DNA from: Punctularia strigosozonata HHB-11173 SS5
Taxonomy: Eukaryota; Basidiomycota; Agaricomycetes; Corticiales; Punctulariaceae
Reading direction: 5' to 3'
NCBI RefSeq assembly: GCF_000264995.1
Contig: NW_006767436.1
Coordinates: 905,414-969,413, forward strand
Length of the DNA stretch: 64,000 nucleotides
Part shown: piece by piece, positions 33,497-45,376 of the stretch
Numbering within the stretch: the stretch's first letter is position 1
How the letters are laid out: each line of letters opens with the position of its first letter
Made by a program: the position numbers and the translations under genes
The notes under the pieces: model-generated
The model's database searches: none
What the model was told of the DNA's origin: nothing
Seen by the model: the letters and a program-made list of their open reading frames with translations, nothing else

Positions 33497-35450
33497 TCAT
33501 CGTCCTTTGCGAGGTCGTTTAGAAGTCGCTCCGGTGGCAGATGTATCCACGGAAGATATGGACATTGACCGACGAGACTGGGCGAAGAATGATCAGTCGT
33601 CGTGAAATATGGCGGTACGATCGGTGACATACCGCCTTTCTTGATCGTCCTCTCATGCTCACAGAGCTCATAACGCTTTGTCCCCTTCCGTCCGGCGAGC
33701 CCGCCTCCGCATCCCCGCCGTCGACCTCCATAGGCGTCCCAGTCGTCGGCGTCTCCACGACCGCGCTCCCTTCTGCATCTGCTTCGCCGTCCCCTTCCGC
33801 GTCCGCGCTGTCCTTCTCCAGGAGCTGGGCCTTCAGCACCCTGATTTCCTGTTCAACGCGATCGACGACCTTCTTGGTCTCCACGAGCGCCGACGCGGCG
33901 TCCATGACGCCCTCGAGCTGCTGAATGTTCTCGCGCGTAGGCATGATGAGCCGGAGGTGGTTGATGCCGAGCTCTTGGAGACATTGGATGATCTTGGGCG
34001 CGTTGGAGGAGGGTTTGGGGAATGGGATCCTGGAGGAGCGGAGGTGGGCGGCTTGATGGGATTTGGTAGCATTCGTGGCGGGAGGGTCCATGCGATGAAT
34101 ACAATTGAGGGCGTCTAATGGGATCATATCAGTCGGTGCTCATAGGATGGAAAGGTAGCGGCATTACCTTGCGCGAGTTGTTTCGCAGATTGCTTGCGCT
34201 GAACTGGCTGGCCGAGACTGATGACACTGTGACCAGCACTGACGCTTGGGCTGTCGATGTCTCCGGCGGCGGCGTTGACGCTGCCGTAATTTTTCTTCTT
34301 CTTGTTCTTCGAGTCGCTGACAGCACCGACAGGATTCTCATCGTCAACAGGAAGATCAGGAAGGCCGGAGTCGATACCCAGGAGCGTGCGCAGAAGCTCG
34401 TCGCGGTCTTTCTTGAATCGTCGCTCTGTTTGCTCTAGGCGCTTAATCTCCACGAACAATGCTTCCTCCTCCGCGATCTGTTCTGGCGTTCGGGACTCTA
34501 ACGAAGCGACATATTTCTTCCTCGTGACTTCTTGCTCTATGACAGGCACGATGTTGAATTTGATGCGTCACCAAGCAAACGTCGATCGTACCTTTGTCGA
34601 AGTCAAAACTCTGGAGCAGCTTAATCTTGCTGATTTCATCGCCTGGCCATGGTCGGTTCCTGACGAGCTTGCGGCAGACACTGCAATATCTATCTTTGAG
34701 GTCCTGCGGGACGCTGGAAGTCAGACGATGAAAAAGCGAGATACGACCGTAACGCGAGTTCTTACCTCCAGAGACCGGGGTACACCACCGGGATAGTCAT
34801 AGCGATCATGAACAACATAAAAGCGAGCATCATACTCCCGCATCAGGTCGAAGAGGTAATCGGTCTCTTCCTTGGTCCATTCGGGATCTTTGCGGAGTCA
34901 GTGGCGCGTAGCGGTCGGTGCCCGGGCACAGTACCTTCTAAGAACCTGGTATACTCGTCTAGGGAATAATCGTAGACGTTCGGCTGGACGTTGTACTTGG
35001 CGAAGGGGTATGCTAGATGTCATCTGTATCGTCAAATTCTGTACCAGGAAGCATAACTCGATCTCACCTGCACTAGGGTCGGAACTGGCCTTCACCCAGT
35101 GTCCGAGCTCCAAGGAATCCTTCCTCGCCTCATTCTTGAACGATCTCCACTCCCTGTAAGACGCGTAAGACGCGTCCCGTACAATATGAAGAAGTATACC
35201 ATTTGACGCTCCCACTGGTTCCGAAGTTGAGTTTCTGCTTTAAACGCGGTTTCGCGAACTGCGCTTGCAAAGAGGGCGTGGAGTCGCCAATGAGCGAATA
35301 AAGCTCGCGCGAGATGCCATCCGGCTTTCGTTTTCGTTCCTTGGGTTGTGTCGCAGCAAGAAAAATATCTGACTGAGAAGGACCGGTGGAGGGACCAGGA
35401 GTCGGTAGAGAGAGCGCCGAACGGACGTCGGCAGCGGATACCCCAGCCAT
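33497..35450 (-). CDS. SWC4: SWC4/DMAP1 subunit of SWR1 and NuA4 complexes
   Basis: Subunit shared by the SWR1 chromatin remodeller (H2A.Z deposition) and the NuA4 acetyltransferase. Starts MAGVSAADVRSALSLPTPGP; then KPDGISRELYSLIGDSTPSL and QAQFAKPRLKQKLNFGTSGS. The SANT-like region is spread over several small exons (WRSFKNEARKDSLELGHWVK; YSLDEYTRFLE-like segment near 34950). Later come the DMAP1 domain coiled coil (RRFKKDRDELLRTLLGIDSG), HQAAHLRSSRIPFPKPSSNA, PKIIQCLQELGINHLRLIMP, TRENIQQLEGVMDAASALVE and a Ser-rich tail. The last exon (SRRSMSISSVDTSATGATSK, RPRKGR) ends at 33497. Complete. The next gene upstream (35647) is divergent at 196 bp. Confidence 0.9.
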
Positions 35451-35646
35451 GGCAAGGACCGCAGGTTGGCGGCAATCGAGGAAGTGCTTGTCGAGCACAG
35501 CCACTTTATCTGCCGTCTGCCACGGCATCCGTCAAGTCCGATATGCTTTTGTGCACCTTTCGCGTGCTCGGAAATCTCAAAGGGAAGCATAACATGGCCC
35601 TGACAGCTTGGCTCCGACCACATCTATTGCTTGCTTGGACTTCAGG

Positions 35647-37100
35647 ATGCAGGACGTTCTTTTGATCGGGATGGGCGGGGTTGGTGCTACCTGTACGTGT
35701 ACGCAGTGTGGGAGGTGTCGAGTCGGCTTTCCAACATCAACGTAAATACCAGACGCTCGTGTGCTAGAACGCGCCGGCGCACATGTCACTGCGATTGCGA
35801 GAGGCAGTTACGAAGCGATACAAAGTTAGTCACCCAAGATACCAGTATGACGGATACCAGTACTAACACCACCATCGGAGTTGTGCAGGCACCGGGCTTG
35901 ATTTCGTTGGCAAAGCTATCGAAGAGCAGGGGGGAGAGATAAAAGCATGGAGGCCATATAGAGGTACGGTTTCGATTCGCTCTCCCTGGAACACCGCACT
36001 GAAATTGTTATAACACCTGCGGCAGTGTTTCGAGACCTCGGCAAGCAAGCTTTGGATAGGTCCTACTCGTATGTGGTGATTGCCACGAAAGCCATTCCGG
36101 AGGTACAGACAGTCGCTCAGCTGGTGGCGCCCCTTCTGTCGCCGGAGTACACGCGGTCCCATCCACAGCCCGTCTTCGTGCTGTTGCAGAACGGCCTGAA
36201 CGTGGAACGAGACTTGTACGAAGCGTTACAAGGCGTCAAGTGTGCGGATGGGCAACCATGGCAACCCAAAATTATCAGCGCGGCTGTATATGTTGCGGTG
36301 AACCTCATAGGGAGGAATACCATCCAACATAACCAGAAGGTGTGCATATCTACCTCAAGCAAACAAAACCATCATCAATTTGTCGTTAGGAATTTCTCAA
36401 TATTGGCGTCTACCGAATGGACGATTATTCACGGACGGAAAACGATTCCGAAGAAGCGCAGCTCTTGGGAAATTTTACTCAGTTGCTCCGTGAGGGAGGG
36501 AGCACCGCGAATATCTTCCCCGAGATCCAGCGTCTCAAGTTCAAGAAGAACATCTTGAACTGCGTATTCAGCTCGTTCTCCGCGTTATCGGGATATACCC
36601 TGCACAGCGTATTCCGCAAGAAGTCCGATGATCCTGCGCAGCTGAAGCCAGTCGTGGACCCGATCACGGCGCCGCTCATCGACGAGCATGCCATTCCCAC
36701 CATTCGCGCCATCATCGATGAAGTCGTGGACGTCGGCCGAGCGTATGGATTCCCCGATACAGAAGAGACCGAATCCGGTGTGGCGAAGATCGCGGACGGC
36801 GTGTTTCGGCGCATGGAGCGGCTACATACCGTACCCGACAGCAAGAACATCGTCAGCATGCTCTTGGACGTCCAGAACAGCAGGCCTATTGAGGTGGAGT
36901 GCATCGTCGGGGAGGTGGTGAGAATGGCCCACGCGAAGGGCGTGCCCATTCCGGTTCGTTCCTTCCCTGCGATGAGATTTCTTGAGTAAACGAGATTGAC
37001 CCTTCCACAGCGGCTGGAAGTCCTCTATGCTTTGTTACTAGTGAAGCAGAATCAGCTTTTGCAAGGCGTCCGTGCGCCAACCAGCAGAGGAAAATTCTAG
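35647..37100 (+). CDS. Ketopantoate reductase (ApbA/PanE) family oxidoreductase
   Basis: NAD(P)H-dependent 6-phosphogluconate-dehydrogenase-like fold. MQDVLLIGMGGVGATYARVL is the Rossmann GxGxxG start, restored across an intron (GACC T|GTACGT ... ACCAG). Then ERAGAHVTAIARGSYE, YSYVVIATKAIPEVQTVAQL and VFVLLQNGLNVERDLYEAL, the family's substrate-binding QNG motif. The C-terminal helical domain holds IQRLKFKKNILNCVFSSFSA with the catalytic-type Lys-Asn pair, and MLLDVQNSRPIEVECIVGEV with conserved Glu. The final exon, RLEVLYALLLVKQNQLLQGV, ends at 37100. In fungi many paralogs of this family are not PanE proper, so the exact substrate is open. Confidence 0.9.
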
Positions 37101-38502
37101 CGCTAGGCTAGGTACTTATTATTCGTGGACGCTCTGAGGTTGAGATATATATAGAAGCGGAGATAAAACTTGTTTTTCCGCGTTCCCGCCAACGGAGATT
37201 CGTTTGTGGAGTTCACTGAGGGAAGCACATAAGGGATAGGTCAGGTCCATCCTATAAGCCAAATACCGGGTTCGCCGCTGCGCGGGATTTACACCTGGAG
37301 ATTTACAGCGAACAGGAACTAGATCGGCAACCCTTTGGTGAACATGGAGGGCTGCTCGGGATTAGCCCGGGAATGAGGTAAAACTACTAGACTGCCATGC
37401 CTAACGGTGTGGCTGCGATTACCCAGCCAGCCGTCAATCTACACCAACATCGAGGGCTATGATTCCTATCCGCATTCTGACCCTCAACTTTATGCTTGAC
37501 CCGTTTCTGTGCTGCTGCTGCAGTGACACTGACTTGGATTCTGATGGCGCCTCGCGTAAGGACAGCGCGAAACGTCCGATCTGCGCCAAACCCTCGTTGC
37601 TGGACACAAATGGTATGGTTCCGGTGGATTCGGGGCAAGAGCGCATCTGATCAGCAGGGATAAGCGAGAAGAAGTGCTTGGGCAGGTTTAAGCGAGTTAG
37701 CTTCCATAACGGATGCATATAGCGTATATATGAAGATTTTTGGTTGACCTCCAACATGGTATACCGCGTTATCGATGGATCTTCCAGGAAAGGCGACACG
37801 GCGTTAAAACGCATGTCTCGGTCTCCCATTGCCTGATCTTGTGAGGTACAAATGCACAGATGACTGATGAGCGTGAAGGTCGAGACTGCGGGAGTGCCTT
37901 GAGCACATCGTGGTGAACGTCAAGAGATCGACGGGACACAGATTTAGGGATGCCCGGTTGCAGTCGCTGAAGTCTATTTAACTCAGGCATAATCCTCGGG
38001 CCGTCCGGGGAGGATCACATCGGCGCTAAGCCCAGCCCAGGTGATGCTCAAACAGGGCAAGGCAAACCCATATCAAGGTCAGCGGCAGCCCGGGAACCGG
38101 GATCGCCGCCGCTCGCTGGGTGGTGGTGGTGTTGGATTACGAGCGTAGGTCTGTAAACAGAAAAGGCCCACCCCGAAGTTTCACGGTTTCAGTGGGCGCG
38201 TGGCCGACGCGGGGAGTCGGTGCGGGCGAAGAGGACGCCGGCGCGCGATCGCGAAAAGTCAGGACAGGCAGGATTGCCTCAAACAGCAATTTTGGCCAAG
38301 GTCGAAGGCTCGAAGGCACGTCGATAAGGGACGAAACCGCGTCAATTTGCAAAATGTCATCATGGATTCCCACGAGGGGAAGCTCTGACACCGAAGTTGG
38401 AGGGTCTCATTTCAGATCCACAAACCGGCGACGCGCTCGACAGGGCGGGTCCCGCTTTTATATCATGGCCCCTTTCAACCTTGGCCCGCCGATGACCAAC
38501 CC
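37101..38502. other. Long intergenic stretch with weak minus ORFs
   Basis: 1.4 kb without a convincing gene. Minus-strand ORFs at 37434-37829, 37769-37990 and 38137-38391 carry leucine-rich, F-box-like phrases (RRSLDVHHDVLKALPQS, MHPLWKLTRLNLPKHFFSL) but I could not join them with proper splice sites. They could be remnants of an F-box-type gene. A TATA-like TTTTATAT at about 38456-38463 lies 40 bp upstream of the next gene. Confidence 0.4.
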
Positions 38503-40189
38503 ATGCCATCCCTTCCGTACGTGTACGAGGTTACTCGCTACTGCCAGCGTGAGTCCTGGCGATAGTACAACAACAGTCATCGACTGAATCACGTCTTTGT
38601 TAGTCGCTACAGCAGCGGCGGTTGTGTATGATCATGGTCAGTCTCTGGATTTGACGTAGGAATATACCGCGATTATATTCATAGACCTTCGTCAGCACTA
38701 ACGCTCCAGGATGAGGTGACTTGATCAAATGCTCGTGATCAACTGTATCTTCAATCCTCATTCTAGGTCGAGCTCATTTGGAAGAAGAAATGGAGCGCCT
38801 CGCATTTCTTGTTCTTAGCAGTGAGTGATATTTCTCCTAGCATGCTACGTTCTCGACCAACGGACTACTTAGAACCGTTATTTGGGCGAGCTGTTACTGG
38901 TGTGAGTTGGGTTCGTTGATTCAGGGTGTACTCTCATTGATAAACGCCGGTTCAGGGCAAACGCTATAGGTTCGTCAATGTGGAGCTGTCATGAGCTATA
39001 TATTAATTTCTTGAGTGTTTATAGTGTTTATGAACGACAGCCTTCCATCAACGGTACGTTAATCATAGGCTTTCTTGGATACCGACTAATCGGTCACAGT
39101 TGTAGGTGTTGCATCTGATCAACTTATCCAGCAGTTATTTCTGACGACGATATGCTGCTTCTGCTATTAGCTGTGAGTAGATGTTCCGTGAGTAATGAAG
39201 CAATCGTTCAACCGTACACTAGGTTCCGACTGGCTAAAGGTACAAGCATGGCTTAGTTTCGCGGTCATTTGGACAGTCCAAGCTATTATGATCTACCGAG
39301 TCTTTGCCATGTACTCAAAGCCCATGCTCGCCGCTGTTTTCATGGTTGGCTGCTTCGCCATCGAAGTGGCGGCCACATCAGCAATCCTCGGGATGAACGA
39401 TGGCGTGCAAGGTGAGTCATCTATGCTGTGTAGTTGTTCATGCGGGTTAATCCTTGAACTAGTAACGGCCATACCTTGGCCTGGCATACATATGTGCGCA
39501 CCAACACACGCTTCAAAACATATCTATACCGTGTGGATACCCGCCCTCGTCTTCGAACTCGTGCTGTTCCTGCTGGCGTTCTATAAAGGCTGGAGACACG
39601 TGCTGAAGTTCAAAGGCGGTAACTGGTGGTGCCCACGCCTTCTATCCGGCATATTGATGCGGGACACGACTCTGCACTTCCTCGCGTGAGCTTCCTTCAT
39701 CTCTCTGCATACAAAACATTCACCAACACACCCAATAGGTGCTTGGTGCTATACCTGGGCAACGCACTCGTTTGGGCCACGCTGCCTCCGGCGTGGATTG
39801 AGGTGTCGGAATGCTTCGCGGTCGCGGTAACCTGCGTGATGGGCAGCAGGTTGATACTCAACCTCCGCGAGGCGTACTATCTTCCTGCAGCGACGGAGTT
39901 CGTCGGGCACGAGACCAATTACTACGACCACCGGTATTTCAACACCGATATACCGCAGCCCCGCGAATCTTCTTTCCGGGTTCGACGGATGGGATCGGAG
40001 GATGGAAGCGGGGATTTCGATGGCTACGCAGGGGGTGGGGAGGAGAGCCATGAGGTGATGGATATTCGCAGCACCCGCAGCCAGCTGGGGACGAGTTCCA
40101 AGGCGATCAAAGATGTTGAAGGGGGGGAGGTCGACATACATCGCGCGTCGTCCATGCGGGGTGAAGCTTGCTCGAGTACCATGCTGTAG
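38503..40189 (+). CDS. DUF6533 seven-transmembrane protein
   Basis: Agaricomycete-expanded integral membrane family of unknown role. Start MPSLPYVYEVTRYCQLATAA with AVVYDH is built by splicing at a GTGAGT donor; then very short exons give VELIWKKKWSASHFLFLA and RYLGELLL, the DUF6533 signature (heavy use of introns is usual). The central exon (from about 39220) carries AWLSFAVIWTVQAIMIYRVF, AMYSKPMLAAVFMVGCFAIE and VAATSAILG. Then WIPALVFELVLFLLAFYKGW and, in the last exon, CLVLYLGNALVWATLPPAWI, GSRLILNLREAYY. The cytosolic tail holds Ser/Gly/Asp-rich sequence ending SSMRGEACSSTML. Around eight introns; I did not fix every one between 38600 and 39200. Confidence 0.78.
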
Positions 40190-40313
40190 CGTTGCATGTG
40201 CGAGCACTCGGAGGGCTAGATTATCGCTATGGTCGAACCGGATGCATTTGTAGCATAGACTCATCATCATTGTATACATGCTGTCCCACATAATTCGCGA
40301 ATGCAGGGAATGC

Positions 40314-40971
40314 CTAGTCTGTCGAAGATGCTCGGCGCTTGCCTTTACCAGGGGATGGTTCCGGGCGTCCTCTTGAAGGCGCAGGTGGCTCGTCTTCGTC
40401 GTCTTGCAGTGATGGTATCGTCACTTGTATCGGCAGTAGCTCCCCTGGTGACGGTGATGCATGATTCACATGGTCATGAATAATTAATTCCCGAACGTTG
40501 TACATGAAAGTCGAGCACATGTTTGATGAAACATGCGGAGAAATTGAATGGATGCTTACCTGTCCGACGATCCTTGAACTGGACGAACAAAGATTCCCAA
40601 TTGTTCAACGATCCCTTGACAGACGCTTTGCCGTCCAGGACTTTGTACTCCACGATCAGCACGCCCCGTCTGTACGCGTCCTGATCGCGCACGCTGCGGC
40701 AAAGCTCGAAGTCATCCGGTGAGCTGAGTTGCGGGACATCGCTACCGTCCTCTAGCGGTGGCACGTAGGAGTACGCATGGGAGGCAATCGCAGAGAGGTA
40801 CTCTGATTTGAGCTCGTTGATTGTCTGCGTCTGCGGGACCTTGGGGAGGAAGATACTGAGTTTGTGAGTCTTGATCGTGAGTTGGTAGAACTTGGGCTGG
40901 ACACGGGGAGGCTATAGGGATAAATGTGATCAGTCCAGTCCATGCATGGGGTTCAGAAGTGCGCTGACCAT
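40314..40971 (-). CDS. Small conserved-looking protein with ubiquitin-like-type N-terminus
   Basis: Starts with an exon in which only the ATG (40969-40971) is coding; a GTCAGC donor follows at once. The next exon gives PPRVQPKFYQLTIKTHKLSI, FLPKVPQTQTINELKSEYLS and AIASHAYSYVPPLEDGSDVP, which looks like a beta-grasp (ubiquitin-like) layout: strand, turn, strand, helix. Then DDFELCRSVRDQDAYRRGVL, IVEYKVLDGKASVKGSLNNW and ESLFVQFKDRRT|GELLPIQV. The tail is Pro/Arg/Ser-rich (PPAPSRGRPEPSPGKGKRRA). About 170 residues. I do not recognise the name; the UBL reading is inferred from pattern only. Confidence 0.6.
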
Positions 40972-41168
40972 GATATCGACGCGCACACCGAGTGGCACAA
41001 CGGCAGCGAGGAGAAGGCTAACGCGCCCACGATCACCTGACGGAGGACAAACCCCCCGAAATCTCATTGTTGCAACGCCTTGGCCTCGAGGCCGCGGACC
41101 CCTTCACACTTGTAATCACTTCGCTTGCCCCATTGCCAGCTCAGCAACCTGCGGGAGACGCGCCGGGA

Positions 41169-41178
41169 ATATATAAGG
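41169..41178 (+). promoter_or_regulatory. TATA-like box upstream of the HVA22-family gene
   Basis: ATATATAAGG lies 38-47 bp before the ATG at 41216 in the 244-bp divergent region shared with the small gene at 40971. Position and sequence fit a TATA element for the plus-strand gene. Confidence 0.5.
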
Positions 41179-41215
41179 AGAGGAGGCCGCCGCTTGCAGG
41201 CACCGGACGCCCAAG

Positions 41216-43095
41216 ATGCCGCTCATCGTCCCCCTCCTGCGATTGTCGATGCTCTTCCTCAATGTATATGACACCTTCAAGACTCTGAAGCCACCCGCGC
41301 TGTCGGCTCGCACGGGTCGAGTCAGCGTACGGGCGGCGTCCCAACGAAAACGGGATATGAAGGGCGTGCTTGCCATCTGGATCGTTTGGGTCGGTGGTTG
41401 GACTGAGTTTTCGGCCTGTGGCGTGTGGCTAACGAAAGGGGAATAGGCGTGCTTTGCTACGTACGAAAGGACGGTCGATGGCATGATCCGATTCTTTATC
41501 CCGTTTTACGACGAAATCAAGTCGTTGCTTATACTATTCCTGATAGTCTCGCGCTCAAGGGTGCGTTATTGCGACTAACCTGTTTCCCGATGTTGACATC
41601 TTTCCGCATTCAGGGTGCCGAGCCTATCTATCTGCACGTTATACGGCCGCTGGTCAAACCCTACGTTGTTACTCTGGATGCCCTCCTGGACGTCGTGCAC
41701 GGAGTGGGCGATCTGCTCCTGTTAGCTGGCCGCATACCCATTCAAGTCGTCTCTTCCTGGTGGCATGAGCGGCTGGGTTTTCGCGAGGCCGGCGCTCACG
41801 CGACCGGTCACGAAAGGGCTCCAGATCCCCCAGCCCCGCCTGAACCTGCATCACGGCCTTCCGTCTCTTCTCAGTCATCTGCAAGCAGCATTCGGGGCCA
41901 AACGGTATCCGCACCCCAGGTTCCTCGATCTGCTTTTTCCGATGCGAACCCAGGCCAGACCTCCTCTATGCGCGCTCCGCCGGCATATGAGATCTGGCAC
42001 CCACCTCCGCCTGCGTACGAAGACTCGATGGCGTCAGAGGCTCCCTCACATGCTTCCACTACTTCCGGGTTACCTGCTTCTAGCCTCGCGGATGAAACCT
42101 GGAGGCAATATCCTGCATTTCCGTCGGCATATCCAGTTACTCCAGCGCCTCCTCAACCGAAACTGCCCCCCTTGGCACACGCGCCACCTTCGATATCAAC
42201 GCTCTTCCCAGTAGTACCGGAACAAGAGACTCCGAGTCAACCCGAATCTTCGAAGACCAGGACGAGTCGGAATCATCCCCAAGCTGTCGCCGTACCCGAG
42301 TGGGATTTTGAACGGTCGCTCCAGAGCCGGCCTGAGCAGTCTAACCCCAGCTCAGTGTCCGACTGGAGCGACAACGACGAGATGACTGGGGTTCAAACCG
42401 GCGACACCAACGCCGGAGAAGTCGTTGAAGGTGAAGAGGTCGCGATGGCGGTGGATAGCAGCGAAGAAGAGATCGAGGATGACTTCGATGTTACGTTACG
42501 CACTCCCCCAGCACGACCGCCGCGGCGAAGACGTGTCGTGCCTTCAATCCATATTGACGAGGTTCTGCGACCGGTGTCCATCGCCATTGACTCACGCTCG
42601 ACATCTCTTACCACCGTTGGCAATCGCCTGTCTGCCTTACCGAGTACCACCGAGGAGTCGGGCGCATCGGGGACGGAGAACGCTCCACCACCGATCTTGG
42701 CCGGGGCGAAGAGGCCTCTTCCTCGGGCAGAGCGGGCAGACATGGCTAAGCGTGGCCGCACTGTGGCGACTGCGAACAAGAGGGCGCCGTTGACGCGCGC
42801 TCGCAAAGCCGCCGCTTCGCCGGCGTTCCAAATGACATACTCCGGTGACGCATCGGGTGAGCAAACCACGGAGGAGCAAGACCGTGCTTCCGCGGACCGT
42901 CGACCTAAGCGGCAGCTCGCTATCACCGACACGCGAACTGCGGAACGGGCAACGCGGGGCCCTGCACGGGCCCGCCAATCGGCGGTGGGGGCGAGCAAGG
43001 GCGGGAGGGGTCAAGATAGACCAACCAGAACTGCGGTACCGCCTCGCACCGGAGGGGCGCGAGCAAGCACGCAGGCCAGCCGTCCCCGAACTTGA
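41216..43095 (+). CDS. TB2/DP1/HVA22 (REEP/Yop1-type) ER-shaping protein with long disordered tail
   Basis: Family shapes tubular ER. MPLIVPLLRLSMLFLNVYDT and FKTLKPPALSART precede the core hairpins: KRDMKGVLAIWIVWACFATY with ERTVDGMIRFFIPFYDEIKS and LLILFLIVSRSRGAEPIYLH, formed by removing introns at 41389 and 41570. The conserved VIRPLVKPYVVTLDALLDVV ends the domain. What follows is unusual for Yop1: about 450 residues, low-complexity, rich in Pro, Ser, Ala, Arg, with tracts such as PPAYEIWHPPPPAYEDS and an acidic patch GEEVAMAVDSSEEEIEDDFD. This extended form is known to me from basidiomycete homologs. The antisense ORFs at 42393-43236 are shadows. Confidence 0.88.
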
Positions 43096-44346
43096 CCCAA
43101 TAATGGTCTTCCCGGATCCTTTCCGGCAAATGATGGTCTTCTGTACGATAGCATGAGGGCGGGGCCGTGCAGAGCTGTTGAACCCTTCGTTGGTCCTGCT
43201 TGACACAGCCCGCACCTCCCCTGGACGATCACTCAAGAACTACAATCCAATGCATCCACATCCGCATACACCACAATGTATATATTAGCGTCCACATTAC
43301 TAGACATCAATTCGATAAGAATGAGCATTGGTGGCTTCAATAAGACCGGTTATATTTGCACAGGATTAGGTGTGAGTAGGCTGTGCATGGTTGCAGTCGC
43401 AATCTTTGTTGTTCTCTATTTGTACGTATCCTTCCTGGGCTTGACCATTACCAGAACCTATGCTCCTTCATGACTGCGGTCTGGCGCAGCCCCTCTCTCA
43501 CTGCATGATGATGATTGGCATTCATTCAACGTCAGCGCTTGGGATTCCCTATGGTCTTGCAGCGGTCCCGGGCGCCTCGTAAAGGATTGCCAATAATCTT
43601 CACATCATGCACCACTGGAAGGGCGCCCGGGTAGACAACTACGCTTGATCCGTCCAGAGTTATGCTCTGCGGCACTTGCTTCGATTTCTGTTGACATCAA
43701 GTACTGTGAGAAGCGCGGCTCTCAGATTGCTGGACATGCATCGTGGTCACTGAAGTGTACGTCTTTCGATTATGCTGTTAGTCACTCGGATGGACGACTT
43801 CCCCGCTAGCTTCCTTGATTAGTACCCAATCCATGGCGTCGGCGTCCAAGAGATCGAGCCAGAGCTACTTAGGTCTGCTGATCCAAGTCGTCTGTATATC
43901 ATGTTCAATGGACGAATGTGACACGGGTTACATGCTGTGTATACTGATGGATCAAAGTTTGTCTGCTCCGCCGCTGGATTACAGACATGACCTGCAAGCT
44001 ATGCGCATGCTGGGTTGTACCGCCCGATATGCACCCGCAGTTTCACTGATTCGCGCCGATCCAGAGCGTCATGTCGAACGTTGTAATGCGGCAAGAACAT
44101 CGAACCTATGCTCTATATATATATCGACACGGAGTGCTCGGTGATGAGCTTTCCAGCGTCGGCCATGTTGGCGAGTGGGGCGATGTGTGCGGCTGGCATG
44201 GATCGTGTTCAAGGACTTGTTAACTCTCGTTCTCTAGATCCGCGACAGTACATAACTGGAGGATGCGCAATGACCTGGAACCAGCATTCCCGGCCTCCTG
44301 CGCACCTACCGAACCCATTCTTTGACCTACCCCATAAACCGACGAG
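43096..44346. other. Intergenic, no gene seen
   Basis: 1.25 kb between two plus-strand genes. ORFs of 65-109 codons occur at 43276-43473 and 43815-44144. The first has a hydrophobic segment (CMVAVAIFVVLYLYVSFLGL) but no splice-supported continuation. Nothing can be named. Confidence 0.45.
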
Positions 44347-45128
44347 ATGCAGCAGAACTCAAAGAATTCTACCAAGGGTCGGTCTATTCCGTCGAAATTG
44401 AACCACATACCTAAGGACCAGGTAAGCTCTGACATTTAAGATCAAGTTGCCTCTAGATGCTAATTCAAGATTGGTAGATCAGTAGCTGGGGTACGCGCAT
44501 GGTGTCGAAGAAGACGATGCCTTCCCCTGGTCCCAATACCAGTGGCGGAGCTTATAACACGTTCTCTACGCACGGCAACTTCGAGTCCCTACAGCTGCCT
44601 GCGCAACCGAATGTTGCAAGTAATCCCAGCGCATGGTCAGCGCCGGTGACGCCAAACCCGAGGAACGTGCCAAACATGCCCAGGTCATCCTCGTCCTTAG
44701 ACGGCGCTCTTGGTCCAGACTATATGCACGCAGCCTCCAGCTCGGCGGCGGCGGCGGCGGCATCGCGCTACGGACATACGTCCAGGCACGAATCGTCTGG
44801 CAGCATAAGCAACCCGACGTATCCCGGAAGCACGAATGCTGCGGCGACGTACTACCCCACGGCTGGCGGCCATCCTACTGCGCACAACGCGTATCCGACC
44901 AGCGCTCCATATTACCCTGCTTCCTCAAGTCAGCCAACTAGTAGCTCGTACCCATATGCGAGTCAGGCAGGCTATCCCTCATCCCGCTCCGCAGCATCAG
45001 CCTCCCCCAACCCTGCCTCAGCAGGCAGCTATTCTTCGCAGAACTCCCAAGGATCTGCCCCCCACGCAAACGCCTATTCATCGTCCCATTCCTATGGCTG
45101 CCCACATGGCTCATATGGGTCCAGATAG
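44347..45128 (+). CDS. Ser/Tyr/Pro/Ala-rich low-complexity protein
   Basis: Exon 1 from ATG 44347 reads MQQNSKNSTKGRSIPSKLNH with IPKDQ and a GTAAGC donor; after a 60-nt intron the second exon runs ISSWGTRMVSKKTMPSPGPN onward to 45128. Composition is dominated by Ser, Tyr, Pro, Ala and Asn (for example TYYPTAGGHPTAHNAY and SSSYPYASQAGYPSSR), as in N-termini of fungal transcription factors or prion-like regulators. No folded domain is seen. After the stop, another frame stays open to 45315, past a run of twelve G at 45199-45210, so the true C-terminus may be elsewhere. Function unknown. Confidence 0.5.
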
Positions 45129-45376
45129 TGCCTTATTTGGATCGGTTCCGTCCCTCGTACCTACACCACCCAACCCTCCACTATCCAAGAAATTTAGAGG
45201 GGGGGGGGGGCGAAGAGTAGTCACTCTCGTTCCAGTTCCTGATATCGCGGACATAGTACTGTCGGCAATAACATTCGTCTCGACTCTGACTTCAAGTATT
45301 TCTTATTCTTCGTAGGGTAGCCCCACCTAGTGGCACGTTCACTAATATGTGACGCCTTGTTCTACATGTATCGTAT

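Noticed and set aside
37434-38391. Minus-strand F-box-like gene
   Set aside because: Leucine-rich phrases occur in three ORFs but no GT-AG pairs join them and no clear F-box is present, so it is only mentioned under the intergenic entry.
42393-43236. Two about 200-codon ORFs antisense to the HVA22-family tail
   Set aside because: Opposite strand of a GC-rich low-complexity region; Arg/Ser-rich with no motif.
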